Below, one piece after another: positions 13,063 to 25,910 of a stretch of 64,000 nucleotides of DNA. Each line of letters begins with the position of its first letter. Positions within the stretch are counted from its first letter, which is position 1. The notes below the pieces were generated by a model, which did no database searches, was not told the DNA's origin, and was given only the letters and a program-made list of their open reading frames with translations. Origin of the DNA: Diphasiastrum complanatum (taxonomy: Eukaryota > Streptophyta > Lycopodiopsida > Lycopodiales > Lycopodiaceae); contig CM055110.1 of NCBI GenBank assembly GCA_029204225.1, forward strand, positions 446,077 to 510,076. The letters run 5' to 3'. The position numbers were made by a program, and so were the translations under genes.

Positions 13063-13799
13063 ATAGTAGATGATGCTATCTCAACTCCATTTGCATCAAA
13101 AAAACCAACAAAGAGTACTAGTCCATCTTTAAGATCCATTTTATACATAAACATGCACATAGACACACCAAAATTTGGCAATTTCCACAAATTGATATGA
13201 AAATGCCCAAACATGCAGTAAGATAAAAAAAGGTAAGTTGGAATCACACTTTCCTTGCTATTCCTTTGACCTTAATTTAGTCTTCAATAACCTAAAAAAA
13301 TAGATCCTTAGTGCGTTGACCATTGGGTTCCATTTGATGCTTTTGACAAGCTCCAAAATGTCAATTTCCTCTTGGTGTTGATGAAGCTCATTAAGAACGG
13401 TCTCTTGATCTTCTGTTGTGGGAAATATGTGTAACAATACAAAAATAAATGGGCCCATCAAACATGCAAAAATAATCTTCTACAAATTAGAATAGGTGCG
13501 AGGATCATGGCATCATGTGTGTTTCTATGAAGGTGTTGGATTTCAATCTTTGTCTCAATGAAGTAGCCAATATCAACAATGGGACAAGGGCCTCCCTAAG
13601 AATAAAAAGGCACCTCTTGTATTCATTTTTTCATGGTTAATAGAGATGAGGAGACTCTACCATTTTGACTACTCAAGCATCTTCATGTGCTCTATTATTA
13701 TCACTAATGTTTGCTCTTTCTTAGTGCTTTTCCATTGTTCATTGGTTATGAGTTCTTATCAATTTTTCCATTAGAATAAAGTTACTAGCATGTGAGCTA

Positions 13800-14900
<1,101 letters not shown>

Positions 14901-14934
14901 CGCTTACAGCGGACTTCTTAGATTTCTATGGATC

Positions 14935-15096
14935 ATGCTTACAAAACTTGTCTTATATTACCACACCACCATTTTGTGTACTTCACTGATATATCTTTAT
15001 TTCCACCATAATGACAGAATTACTCTCCTATGTGCTCTCTTTGGGGAACGACAACTCCACTATTTGATGAAATTCGCAATATGCAGGCTACGACAT
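14935..15096 (+). repeat. LTR 3' end of an Athila-like Ty3 element
   Basis: The last part ('tcctatgtgctctctttggggaacgac...ctacgaca') resembles the R-U5 end of the LTRs at 38.3 and 54.7 kb. A primer binding site of the same family follows. The left edge is not defined. Confidence 0.55.
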
Positions 15097-15105
15097 ATGC
15101 TTATT

Positions 15106-15123
15106 TTGGCGCCGTTTCCAGGG
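15106..15123 (+). promoter_or_regulatory. Athila-type primer binding site
   Basis: 'ttggcgccgtttccaggg' differs at only two positions from TGGCGCCGTTGCCGGGG, the primer site of the related element at 38261-38277. It lies a few bases beyond the LTR end, as it does there. Confidence 0.7.
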
Positions 15124-16640
15124 AGCACAGCCAAAGAGAGAAATTTCTGCTCATTACCATCTCCATTTACCATTCTGATTTCTGTGGGCAGATCCAATTT
15201 TACTGTCCATATCTACAGATCTCTACAGAATCAGAATATTATAACTTTGCGGATGTATAGTGTTTTACAAGCTATATTTGGTACCAAGTATAATCCATCA
15301 AAAAGATTGAAGCAAATTTATCAAGTCTTAAGCTTCAGGCTAAGATGGCTATGGGAAAATATACCTCTGTTTTGCAGAATGTGATTTTAGCACCCACACC
15401 ATTGTGCTATGAACCAAAGTGGCAATTGATAAATTCTAATGTTGGACTGAGGAGTCGGAAGTAAAAATCATTAACTTTTTAGAGAAAATCTCTTTTCTCA
15501 TGTACAACAGATGATTTTGAGAATCAACAAGATTCTGAAATGATATTTTACACATCTTTAGAATCATGTTTAGAACTTCAAGATGATTTATTGTTGCAGT
15601 ATATTGTCTTCACAAATGTATTATTTTTGGAAGAAGATACTGCTAGTTTGAATGAAGGGCAAAATGATACTTCATTTATCCAATATGATAATCCTTTGTA
15701 TCAAATTGAGGATGGGGAAATGTAGCCCAGTGTTGATCAATATTCTATACCTTCTATGATTTTTGATGGAAGTATCATGAGATATACTGATACAAAATTT
15801 TGTTCTTGCTTTCAACAAACTTCAAGTTTAAAAGATTGTCAAATTTTTATGTTGGCATATGAAGATTGTTATTGAATCTGAAAGTTTTCGTTGATACTAT
15901 GGTGCAACATTACAACATGTGCTTAAGTTTTTATTGGACTGTAGTGACTATGGTCTATGACAGTATGCTATCCAAAGAACATGGTATTCACACCAAGACC
16001 GAAGCTGAAATGATCAAAAGATTACATTTCTGATTTTCTCAGCCTCCATGAGATAGAGGCAGATTATATTTTTATCTTTCTTGTTTTCACTTTCCTGTTT
16101 ACACATTTTTTGTTGATCCTTTTCTTTTAGAAGTTTTTAATCTTATTTATACTTTATTAATTCTAGAATCTTTTGTCTTGTAGTATTGTTATTTTTTGAT
16201 AATGCAGGCAGCTGAAAACTGTGAAAGTTTCGCCATGTTAATAAACTCTTAGTTTTCCGTAAGTAATTACTGATTCATGCTTTCCAAGATACTGTTTTTC
16301 TATGTTATGTTTGTTTCATTTCTTTCTCTGTTTTGTGTGATTGATTTTCAAGACAATAGGCGGCTTTTATGTTTTCAAGACCTGCATTTATCTTTTGAGT
16401 CAAGACTTATGATTGTAAGACATAGTCTGTTTGTGGAAGGCTATCACCGAAGTATGTAAGTGGACTTATTTGATCTATATCTACATATTAAAGGCAAACT
16501 CATGTGGCTCTTTGACCTTTAGTAATAATTCGAGCCTGCTAAGGATAGCCCTATTAAGGCATATGATGTCTTGAGGCCCTATTACACATGCTCATTTCTA
16601 AAGGATTGGACCTAAGCCAATATTTATTTTGTCTTAGATC
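15124..16640 (+). repeat. Long leader of Athila-like element, copy R1
   Basis: About 1.5 kb lies between the primer site and gag. The same leader recurs at 27390-27660 (3' part), 28690-30366, 30458-31650 and 32795-32875. It contains a short frame at 15540-15725 (SLESC, then DNPLYQIEDGEM) that is recognisable in three copies. No match to a known protein is evident to me; it may be a leader-encoded or captured sequence. Confidence 0.7.
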
Positions 16641-16648
16641 TCAGGTAA

Positions 16649-17500
16649 ATGAAAACCCTGCAGGGACCATCCAGATGGACACCTAACCCTGATGATCACC
16701 TTGTTCACCATGTTCACCATACCGCCCAATCCGATAAACAAACAAGATTGGAATTACCAAAGTTTGATGGTAATGTGGACCCTCATCGATTTTTACAAGT
16801 CTTTAAGAATGCATGCAAAGTGTATAGAGATTTTTTAGACAATGCAAAAGTCCAACTTTTCTCAATGACCATGGTAGATAAAGCACAAGAGTGGTTTTTT
16901 AACCTCAATCGTGATGATCCTACAAGATTGGTCATAACTGAAAGAGTCTGTCATTAAACACTTCCAACCTTTCAGACTCATAAAAAGCCCCTTTGTACGT
17001 CTTAGTAATATAAAACTAAAAAAAGATGAACGCGTACGTGACTATATTGAGTGCTTTAAGCATCTCAAAAGTCAAGTCCAGGAACAACCAACTGATAAGA
17101 TGTTGATCATATGGTTTATCGTTGGTCTTCCTAGATGCATCCGGAAAGAGCTTAAACCTCTTAAATCTGCTATGTTTGATGCCATTCATGAAGAAGATGA
17201 AGGGTCTGATGATGAGGACCAGAAAGAGAAAAGAGCTCACCATGTATTCCTTGATAATCATTCAAGTGAGCCCCGAGATTTAGACCAAGTTTGGAAATCT
17301 CAGTTTGAGTTGATGAATCAACAACATCAACAACAGATGGAGAAACTCAACAAAGAATTTTAGCAAGCCTTAAAATCTTTCCAAAGTCAGTTGCCAGGAC
17401 AATTGCCATCTGGTAATGCTATCCATAGGCTAGAAGACACATGGTGCCCACAATCTTGTGGCGCACATACCGGTAATGAATGTCCCTTACACCACCCTTA
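16649..17500 (+). pseudogene. Athila-like gag
   Basis: The frame from 16649 shows LELPKFDGNVDPHRFLQVF, NACKVYRD and QLFSMTMVDKAQEWFFNL, a typical retrotransposon gag core. It shifts near 16945 and continues in another frame with DKMLIIWFIVGLP and an acidic, Gln-rich tail (NQQHQQQMEKLNKEF). Stop codons interrupt it further on. A related gag lies on the minus strand at 51900-52790. No protease or RT follows, so only the 5' end of the element is present. Confidence 0.8.
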
Positions 17501-17526
17501 CAAACCGTAGCATGAAGAAACAGAGT

Positions 17527-18793
17527 GTTTCTAGTGCCAAAGCCATGCTAGCCCTCCAATCCATTTTTGACTAAAAGGACACAAAAAACGAAATTATTTA
17601 CGAACAATTTTGTGACACACGACACGAAATTGTTTTGCGATACAAAATCTTTTTTGCTCCACGAACAGCCAAGATAATCAGCCAAGTACCAAGGGGTACA
17701 AACATTTGATCAGATATTATGACATCAACAGAAGTATTCTAGATCGTGGCTAATCTGCCACTCTTGTAATTCTCGATTAGTTGTAGATGTTTAATCTTTT
17801 ATAATCTGTAAGTTACATGACGTGACACGAAAAAGTTTGCGAACTATATGCTTTTTGTTTTGATGCATAATATTGTAACGCTAGTAAGCAAGACAAGAAG
17901 TCAGAAGAAGAATTATACAGAAAACAAGTCTGCCTGCATACGAGACAATTCTGCATAGGATCTGTAGATCCAAAAGTCCGCTAGTTTGCGAGACACGATT
18001 CGTGAGAGAAATGTATTTCTCTCACTCCAATGCACTGCGTGGATCTGTCATGCAATGCTTGAAGAATCAAGAAAATCAATAGATGATATTGTAGCTATTG
18101 TGCACATTATTAATTTGTATGATTGTATGCTCTTGAATGAAAAATTGTCTGCTACAATTCGTGAGTCTAATTCACTTGCTCATTTAAATCTACACTTTGT
18201 TTTGTTCTTGTTGAATGCTATATTAATTCGTTAATGTAGATCAGTAGTGTTTGACTACTCTTTGAAGGATTGTAGGAATGATATAGCCGGCAGTGACCAG
18301 CGATCATATCTGAATTCCTAACAAACTGATCTTGTTCGCAAATCCTTTCGCTTCGTGTTTCGCCTCACTTCGCTTCGCGATCACTTGGCTATAAGGTAAA
18401 TCAATTTTAGATTTCACCTAAGTTTTATTTCATTTTGTCTTATTTCGTTTCGTCTCATCTCATCTCGTTACAGAGCTTGTTTGATCTTTTCGCGAATGCT
18501 TGTGCTTCGTTTTATTTTGTGTCGTTTTGCGATTTCTACGCTTTCAGCATGAATCAATGTCAGAGCTCATTTAACCTTTGCTTTCTTTCGTTTCGTTTTC
18601 ATCTAGATTTTGTCTCATTTCATTTCGTTGTGTTGTAGAGCCTGATTGATCCAACACGAATTATTCTCAAACAGAAATAATTTGAGTTTTGCGAAAAGGT
18701 TCGTGAATCATTTCAAGATTTTTTTCTTTTATTAGTTTGTCACCAGAGTTTTTAGCTAGAATTTGCATTTTCTAAGTGCATTTTTTCGCATCA
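17527..18793 (+). repeat. Probable 5' LTR of a copia element
   Basis: It ends just before a copia primer binding site and contains the CGAA/TTCG-rich tracts seen inverted at 14.0-14.9 kb. The left border (TGTTTCTA) is a guess, since the 3' LTR is missing and there is no TSD to test. Confidence 0.5.
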
Positions 18794-18794
18794 G

Positions 18795-18806
18795 TGGTAT
18801 CAAAGT
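18795..18806 (+). promoter_or_regulatory. Primer binding site of copia element
   Basis: TGGTATCAAAGT, one substitution from the tRNA-iMet complement TGGTATCAGAG. It lies about 85 bp upstream of the gag ATG. Confidence 0.75.
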
Positions 18807-18886
18807 CTACCTTGTCATAGTCTGACATAGCCGAAAAGCTATCAAATCCAGGAGGCTAAAGCATTCAAACAATCAACCATCAACAA

Positions 18887-19189
18887 GTGAACATGAATTC
18901 AGAAGAAATGGTTTCAATCAGCAGCATACAATCCAAGATCTGTACAATTTTGGATTCGTCAGGATTTAACTTTCTAGCATGGAAGGTGAAGACCTCGTTG
19001 ATACTAAAGGGTGAAGGATTATTCTACTGGGTGGATGGCACAGAGGAGATGCCTACAACAACAAGCAAAGAGCTATGCGAATGGAGGAAGAAAAATGACA
19101 AGGCAGTAGCCTTGCTATCATCATCCATCGAGGATAGTCTCACACTTGACCTGGCTACACTCTCCAAGGCAACATTAGAGGAGTTCTAA
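18887..19189 (+). pseudogene. Copia gag, N-terminal part
   Basis: An ATG at 18893 (second Met of the frame) opens a 98-residue stretch with LDSSGFNFLAWKVKTSLILK and LCEWRKKNDKAVALLSSSI, the usual copia gag N-terminus. The frame ends where a foldback element is inserted at about 19190. Gag sequence resumes near 19521 in broken frames. Confidence 0.8.
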
Positions 19190-19190
19190 A

Positions 19191-19520
19191 TCCAAAAAAG
19201 ACCCTTTGTAAGGATTTTTTTTATATTTTTTCTCAAATTTTTCTTACACATGGACCAATCAAAACACTTAAATTTGAAATCTACGTAACATAATTTTTTG
19301 AGTCCACATTTTGATTCCACACTAAAATTGGCATAACTTTTTAGTGGTAGAAGTTTGGTGCATTGGAAGGCGCTCAACAAGGGCTTTCCAATGATATGTT
19401 ACATGACATACTTTTGAGCTACAATTAAAAAGTTATGACAAGTCAAAAGTATTAGTGCTATAATATTTTAATAATACAAAAGACATCTTGCACGAATTCT
19501 TAAAGGGTCTTTTTGGAGCA
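19191..19520. mobile_element. Foldback MITE inside copia gag
   Basis: About 330 bp flanked by inverted repeats: left TCCAAAAAAGACCCTTT, right end the complement of TCCAAAAAGACCCTTT, each followed by an AAG(G/A)ATT-like block. Further in, 'cataactttttagtggtag' faces 'tacaattaaaaagttatga', and 'cattggaaggc' faces 'gctttccaatg' around a centre near 19380. The whole element folds back on itself. No clear target duplication was found and no transposase is encoded, so the superfamily is open. Confidence 0.7.
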
Positions 19521-21727
19521 CAAAACTCCCCTAATGGGAGATGTGGGATACACTGCTCACGAGATTTGAAACAAAATCACACAGTCAAATAATGATGCTG
19601 GAAGATCAATTGACAAATCTGTAGTGGAATGAGAAAGACCTTAATTCTTTTGAAGGATCTATTCCTATCACTACACAACTCTGGAGCAGAAAATGCAGTG
19701 TCAGTAGAGAGGCAGCTCACTTATCTATTGAGAGCCTTACCTAGATCTTTCCAGACAAACAACCTACTCACATGATACGTGTTGGCTCAATCCAAAAAAT
19801 GAGTGTATCCACTACCACAAGAAGGGTCATGCAACCATGGACTACCACCTAAACCCAAGAAACAAATTAGCACAAAGCAGCCATGAGAACAACAATAGTT
19901 CATCCTATGTCGAGGAGCCAAAAAGCTCAAAAATGGGTGAAGAGAGATCGAACAGAAATAATTCGACTGCCTACATTTGTGCAGACGTGTGTGCGGTGTC
20001 AACACTTGACACACAAGAGGTGATCCTAGATTCAGAAGCTACCTCGCACTTTGTCACATCAAGATGAATTATGTCTGATTTTTGAACTGCAGATCCATCA
20101 AGATTCATTGTTCTTGGAGATGGATCCAAACATCAAGTGAACGGTATTGGTTCATTGTGGCTCAACACGAATGATAGAGACAGACGACTCGAAGATGTTC
20201 TGTTCGTGCCTACACTGTAGCAGGACTTGCTTTCTATCGCGAGAATAGTTGATGAAGGGATGCGTGTGACGTTCTCGGACGAAGCATGCAACGTTATTGA
20301 TGCCAGTACCAGTACCCTGAATACTCAAGGCAGAAGGAAAGATAATCTATATCACCTGAAGGTACGTCTGCCTATAGATCAATGATGATTCACCAGACAC
20401 TCTATGGCACAGGGGACTTGCCATATGAATTCAATGGCACTTTACCAAGCAAGCCATCATGGAGCAATAACAGCGGTCAGCATCTCGAATGCAAACAATT
20501 CGACCTCCTGTGATGCATGCCTAAAGGGTAAGATGTGACGCACTCCATCTGTCAAGGACTTTTACAGAACGAACAAGATTCTAGAGCCTTTCAATGTGAT
20601 CTCAGAAGGAGGCTTGAAATACTACATTACCTTCATTGATGATTATAGTAAATTTGCCATAGTGTATTTCATTCAGAATAAATCAAAAGGATTTGACAAA
20701 TTCACAAAGTATGTGAATTGGACAAAGAGATGCACTGGCAACAAAGTGAAACAGATTAGGACAGATCGAGGTGGCGAATACATTGCGAATCATTTCACTG
20801 ACTTCTACAATGATCATGGTATCATTCACAAAAGGACTGCATCTTACACACCGCAGCACAACGATGTTGTAGATAGAAAGAATAGGATCCTAATGGAAGC
20901 TTCAAAATGCATGATGGCCTACTAGAAAGCTCCAAGAGTACTGTGGGCTGAAGCAGTAGCTACAGTTGCATACATTCAAAACAGGACAGGCAAGTCTGGT
21001 GTCCCTCACACGACACCACATGAATGATGGTGGAGTAGAAAACCCAATCTAGCTCACATTAGAGTCTTTATTTGTGCAGCTTATGCACATATTCCTGATA
21101 AGCTTTGAAAGAAACTTGATAAGAAAGCTGAACATGGATATCTCGCATTCGAGTGACGAATCAGAATACGAAAGATTCGAGAGGCAGCCTTCTGCTAAAT
21201 TACTCGTAAACCAAGATGGTTTTGGACCTAGCAGAGTAGACAAAGGCAAAGGCATTGCAGTTCCAGGAGGATCTCCTAGAAGGTCGACAAGACAACAAAG
21301 AGCACCAGCAAGATATGTGCCAGGCAGCTTTGCTTCTACATCAGAAGAGTTCTGTGGATTTAGTGGCAAACCATAGACATTCGAGGAGGCAATTGAATGT
21401 CTAGAGAAGGACAAATGGATCAAGCCATGAACGAGGAGATGGAATCCATGAGGAAGAACCAGGTATGGACGTTGCAGCCATTACCAGATAAGCGAAAGGC
21501 TGTAAAATGCAAATGGGTTTACAAGTTAAAGTATAGACCAGATGGAGATGTTTCAAAATATAAGGCAAGGCTTGTAGCGAAGGGATTCTCTCAGAGATAT
21601 GGTATTGATTATTTTGAAACCTTCTCTCATGTCATGAAACATTCGTCCCTATGTTTACTATTTGCATATGTAGCTGCTTATGACCTCAGGATCCACATTG
21701 TGGACGAGAAGATAGCCTTCAACCAAA
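19521..21727 (+). pseudogene. Decayed copia pol (gag end, protease, integrase, RT start)
   Basis: Recognisable pieces in order are: ILDSEATSHFVTS (protease, active-site Asp-Ser followed by Glu instead of Gly) near 20025; a pre-integrase region near 20400-20540; integrase with FIDDYSKFAIVYF, RTDRGGEY and a DRKNR block at 20596-20925; and RT opening with KWVYKLKYRPDGDVSKYKAR at about 21500. Several in-frame stops and shifts are present. RT is cut at about 21727, before the catalytic YVDD, where unrelated coding-like sequence begins. Confidence 0.85.
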
Positions 21728-22054
21728 GTCTTAGTGGAGGTCACTGACAAAAAAATCTTGAAACAAAAACCATCTAAAATATGATTCTACATCATTGATG
21801 GCCAACATACGATACAAGCGGCCAAATATTGCTTGTTGTTCTTGACAACGAGAACTTCCTTGACGTGGCAATGTTTCCATCAACAGTATCAGCGTAGAAG
21901 TGCTAGCATCATGAGTCACAAGGTAACCCCTGTTGAGTGCGTGCAAATTTCATGGGCGCTGAATGAACTCAACGATGAATATAAACTGAAAAGCTCATTG
22001 CCAGAGTTGTTGCAACAAGCTAGATCGCAATGGGAATTTTGTGGATGCCCCTCA
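21728..22054 (+). pseudogene. Unrecognised host-like coding region, upstream part (DGQHT motif)
   Basis: After the copia RT is truncated, a frame reads VEVTDKKILKQKPSK and, after a TGA, FYIIDGQHTIQAAKY. The I-D-G-Q-H-T-x2-A-A pattern resembles the DGQHR/ParB-type motif, but I cannot assign a family. The frame 21833-22054 continues to SQWEFCGCPS. It is cut by a copia insertion whose TSD is CCTCA. Removing the insertion joins it in frame with 26612 onward, so both parts are probably one gene. It could be an exon-intron mixture or a pseudogene. Confidence 0.5.
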
Positions 22055-22755
22055 TGTGAAAGTACTGTACTTTAGGACCATAAATGGATCTACAAAAGAT
22101 CCACAAGAGTGATTGGATGCTTGCTTAGCAATCTATCAAAAAACTAGACACAAAAAAGTTGATCTAGATTGGCAATTTGACAAACAACAAGCATTAACAA
22201 TCAAAAGCATTGATAAACATTCAAATCCGAGCCCACACGTGTGTACTACAGTCTTTAGTACGGCCTTCAACCTGAGAAACAAGTAGAAATTGATTTGGTT
22301 TCATTTGGATCACAAAAACTCAATGTACATAGTGAACTAGCTTGAGATTGCCAATGAGCTCCAAAAATTTTCTATCTTCTCACTATGGAGAGAGGGAATA
22401 CATAGCAAATTCGACTTCCTTCTTGAAGTTAGGTGGATTTCCAGCATTTAATAAGGAAGTTAACTCACTCTCCTTGACCTAAAATGAAACCCTAGTCTAT
22501 TTCCTAGAGTTATGCTTGGTAGGTAGCTAGTTGGTCAAATTTTCACCTTAAACTTAGGTGTAGGTCCTATAAAGTAGGGATGACCACCAAATAGACATGA
22601 CCAACTCTCTTGACTTGACCTAACTTACATTAGGATGGGTTTCCCATGTGGCATCATGGCCTCACATGTGTGGGACCCACTTGTGTACACAATTTACACT
22701 ATTCTACATGGTTTTTGATCAAGCTAGATTTGCCAATTTTTGGCAATTCTTCACA
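22055..22755 (-). repeat. 3' LTR of the 22-26.6 kb copia element
   Basis: TG...CA ends and 701 bp. It matches 25911-26611 with roughly ten substitutions and no length change. The polypurine tract lies at 22756-22764 on the minus strand. Confidence 0.95.
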
Positions 22756-22958
22756 CTCCTCCTCAAATTTAGCTTGATCTATTTACAACTCTCTTGATAG
22801 ATGAATAAAAGCTTTTAGAAGTGTCTCCAGCTACAAAGAAGGAACTTTTGAGACTCCAATAGAGAATGATGTCCATGAAGGATCTTTCACCACCTCTTAG
22901 AGGATCCCTTACAAGATGTTCCATAAATGTGTCTATATACATGTAGCACACTTCAAAA

Positions 22959-25106
22959 CTAAACATCATGCCAAGCCATGGATTCCAAGGCATTTTGTGC
23001 ACTTGAAGATACATCAATTAAAATATTAAGTGCATAAATTATGTTGCCAAAGACAACTTGTCTTGCTTGATCCATATGATTGAGCCTAGATGGCTCCATC
23101 TTGATACTCAAGGTTCTTTTTGGAGTCCTCGGGTCTTCAGCTTGCTCCTCCACTTGACTTGACTCCAAACCATCAATGAATTGAATAAGGTGTTGATCCA
23201 AAGGTGCTTCTTCAAATTTACAAATCTTCCACTCTTGAAAGATCACATTTCCACCATTGACAAATTCTTTGGCTGAAAACAAGTAGATTCTACAATCTCT
23301 ACTTGAAGAGCAAAACACTACCATTATTCCTATCATTGAAATAGGATAATCTTTGGTCCTTACATTGGAATGATCATGTTCAAAGCATGTGGACCCAAAG
23401 ATTTCCAATACAAATGATGTTTCATCTTTTATGACACTATTCAAACTATCACAAAAATAGTTATCCAATGAAATTGCTTTATCAACAACAAATGTAGATT
23501 TCAAAACATCCCATTTCATTGTCTTGTCATACAAAGTAATAAACACCATGAATCTTAAATGTAAGAAACAAGTCACCTCATGTCTACTAATACTTTCCAA
23601 AAAGTATTCAAAGATAGTAGACTCTCCAATGCTCACCACCCTTGCAAGATGCACACTTGAATGGACAATTTGCATGCAATTTGATGACTCGGACATTGTC
23701 ATTGAGGACTCCCTTGGAACTCTCATGCTTTGAGGCTGATCCTCAAAATCTTCCTCCTTTTGATGCTCCTCCTCAATGCAAGCAAGGTCACACTTTGCCA
23801 AGATATCCTCTTGAGCGATCTCATCCTTTGCCAAGCTCATTCTTTCAAAAGCAACACTAGCTTCCAACTTAAACAATCTTCCATGTTTAAATCCCTTTGC
23901 AATGCAAACATCATTCTTCAAGATGAAGCAGACACCATGCTTAAAGTGGACATCCAAACCACTTTCTAAGAGTAGACCAACACTAAGCATATTCTTGGTG
24001 ATTGATGGTACATAAAGGACATTTTCTAGATCCATGCATTTTGAGGATTCTAGATACAAAGAGATGGTGCCAACACCATCTATCCTACACTCTTCATCAT
24101 TTGCAGTAAAGACAAACTTTTTAGCATCATTGAAAGAGTGTAAGGTTGAGAAAAAGTCCTTTTCACAAGACATGTGGGAGCTAGCCCCACTGTCGATCCA
24201 CCAATTGTCTCTTGAATTGCTATTGCTTGTTGGTGAGGATGTAGATGCCATCAAGAATACATCTACTTCATCCTCCTCCTCCTCCTTTGCAAGGTTTCCT
24301 TGTTTGTCCTCCTCCACTTGTGCTCTTAGCCTCTTGTAGCATTCAGATGCATAATGCCCCTTCCTTCCACAAAAGAAGCATTTTTGCTTTGACTTGTCCT
24401 TTGAGCTTGATGCATCATCCTCTTCTTTGGCCTCCTTTGGATGCTTCTTCTTTCCATTGGTCTTCTTTTTGCCCTTGAATGAGAAATTGGCTTTCTCATC
24501 ACCATCATGCAACGACAAAGAACTCATCCTAGATCTTGCATGGAGCATCCTACACTCTTCAGCCACTAATACACTGTGAAGTTTTTCTATAGTTGGCAAA
24601 GTGTCTTGGATGGCAAAACTTTGGACCAAATTTGCAAAGTCATCTCCTAGACCATTAAGGACAATTTGTACAAGCTCTCCATCATGAATCTTCTCTCCAA
24701 TGGAAGCCAACTCCCTATTTAGAGACTTGATTCTGAGTACATAATCATGTGCACTCTCCTCACTTCTCCTCATGCTTTGCAAAATTTGATTTCTAAGCAT
24801 AAGAACTCTAGAAGTGTTGCTAGACTCATAGATTGATTTTAAAGACTCCCAAGCCTCTTTAGCATTAGTACGAGCTGATACTTCTCTCAACAAATCATTG
24901 CTTACATTCATCTTCACACAATGAAGTGCAAGCCTAGATCTCTTCTTGTATCTAGCTAACTCCTGTGCACCTAGAGGTTCATCTTCATCTTCAATCAAGA
25001 ACTCATAAAGGTCTTGGAGTGACTCCATTCTAACCTTCCAAATACCATAATTTGTAGAATTCAACCTCTCACTAGCTTCTAGAAGGTATGCTCCAGCAAA
25101 TCCCAT
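22959..25106 (-). CDS. Copia gag-protease polyprotein, RT-less (about 715 aa)
   Basis: The ATG at 25106 is chosen because MGFAGAYLLEASERLN matches the start of the related gag at 39603 (MGSIGAYLLEASERLN). An eight-codon extension upstream lacks an ATG. Gag spans about residues 1-230. A CCHC knuckle (CFFCGRKGHYASEC) lies near residue 245, and the protease (WWIDSGASSHM) near 300. After the pre-integrase box the frame stays open for about 300 more residues. Blocks such as FGSTCFEHDH and NVIFQEWK echo the integrase C-terminus, but no DDE core, RT or RNase H is present. The frame is free of stops, so a polyprotein could still be made; structural self-packaging is its likely remaining role. Confidence 0.88.
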   Translation of the reverse strand: MGFAGAYLLEASERLNSTNYGIWKVRMESLQDLYEFLIEDEDEPLGAQELARYKKRSRLALHCVKMNVSNDLLREVSARTNAKEAWESLKSIYESSNTSRVLMLRNQILQSMRRSEESAHDYVLRIKSLNRELASIGEKIHDGELVQIVLNGLGDDFANLVQSFAIQDTLPTIEKLHSVLVAEECRMLHARSRMSSLSLHDGDEKANFSFKGKKKTNGKKKHPKEAKEEDDASSSKDKSKQKCFFCGRKGHYASECYKRLRAQVEEDKQGNLAKEEEEDEVDVFLMASTSSPTSNSNSRDNWWIDSGASSHMSCEKDFFSTLHSFNDAKKFVFTANDEECRIDGVGTISLYLESSKCMDLENVLYVPSITKNMLSVGLLLESGLDVHFKHGVCFILKNDVCIAKGFKHGRLFKLEASVAFERMSLAKDEIAQEDILAKCDLACIEEEHQKEEDFEDQPQSMRVPRESSMTMSESSNCMQIVHSSVHLARVVSIGESTIFEYFLESISRHEVTCFLHLRFMVFITLYDKTMKWDVLKSTFVVDKAISLDNYFCDSLNSVIKDETSFVLEIFGSTCFEHDHSNVRTKDYPISMIGIMVVFCSSSRDCRIYLFSAKEFVNGGNVIFQEWKICKFEEAPLDQHLIQFIDGLESSQVEEQAEDPRTPKRTLSIKMEPSRLNHMDQARQVVFGNIIYALNILIDVSSSAQNALESMAWHDV

Positions 25107-25892
25107 CTTACTAGTGACTTCTACAAACAAGAAATAGATTTGATTGACTTGAAACTCACAAAGGTCTCACACTTGCAGTGTTTCACTCAAATTTGATTTC
25201 TAATCCAACAAATGGACTTATAATCACAGTTCTATCACTCCCTCACAAAGCTAGAATGAAGATAAGATGAAGTGAAAACTACTTTCAAACAAATCTTGCC
25301 AAGAAATGGATTTGATTGTCTCTAGAAACTCACTAAGGTCTCTCTCTTGTAGTTTTTCACTCAAATTAGATTTCTAATCCAACAAATGGACTTATAATCT
25401 CAGTTCTAGCACTCCCTCACAAAGTTAGAATGAAGATAAGATGATGTGAAATCTACTTACAATCAAATCTTGCCAATTTTGGCTATTTTTGGACAAAAAA
25501 ATGACTTAATCTCTTTCTTCCTTCTTGGTGTACTTTCAAGACCTGTTTTTAACCTTAATAGGACTTGAACTCAGCCTAGATTAATTAGATTCCATGAAAC
25601 AAATTCAAATCTAATCAATGGCAAATGATCTTGGTAGATTATCCTAGGATCTCCACCAAAAATTACACCAATAGCTCACAAATTGAATTTTTTGGATCAA
25701 ATGAATACCATGCATTAAATGCAGGTTCAGAGGTGCCCACACATGTGGACAGTACGGATTTGGACCCCTACCAAGTTTGGGATTAAATCTCCTCACCAAA
25801 ATCAAGATTCTAGCTTGCCCTCTCAATACTAGTTTTTAGCACCAAAACTTGCTAAAAATGGATTTGCATTAGATCAATGGCTTATGCTCTTG

Positions 25893-25910
25893 TACTTGGA
25901 TCTGATACCA
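25893..25910 (-). promoter_or_regulatory. Primer binding site of the copia element
   Basis: The minus strand reads TGGTATCAGATCCAAGTA immediately after the 5' LTR end CACA, complementary to initiator tRNA-Met. The stretch between this site and the gag ATG (25107-25892) is leader and includes a roughly 150-bp direct repeat ('ctcactcaaattngatttct', 'aatggacttataatc') at about 25130-25280 and 25310-25460. Confidence 0.9.

Noticed and set aside
22769-24579. Several plus-strand frames inside the copia element
   Set aside because: They overlap the intact 715-codon minus-strand gag-protease frame and have no recognisable motifs.
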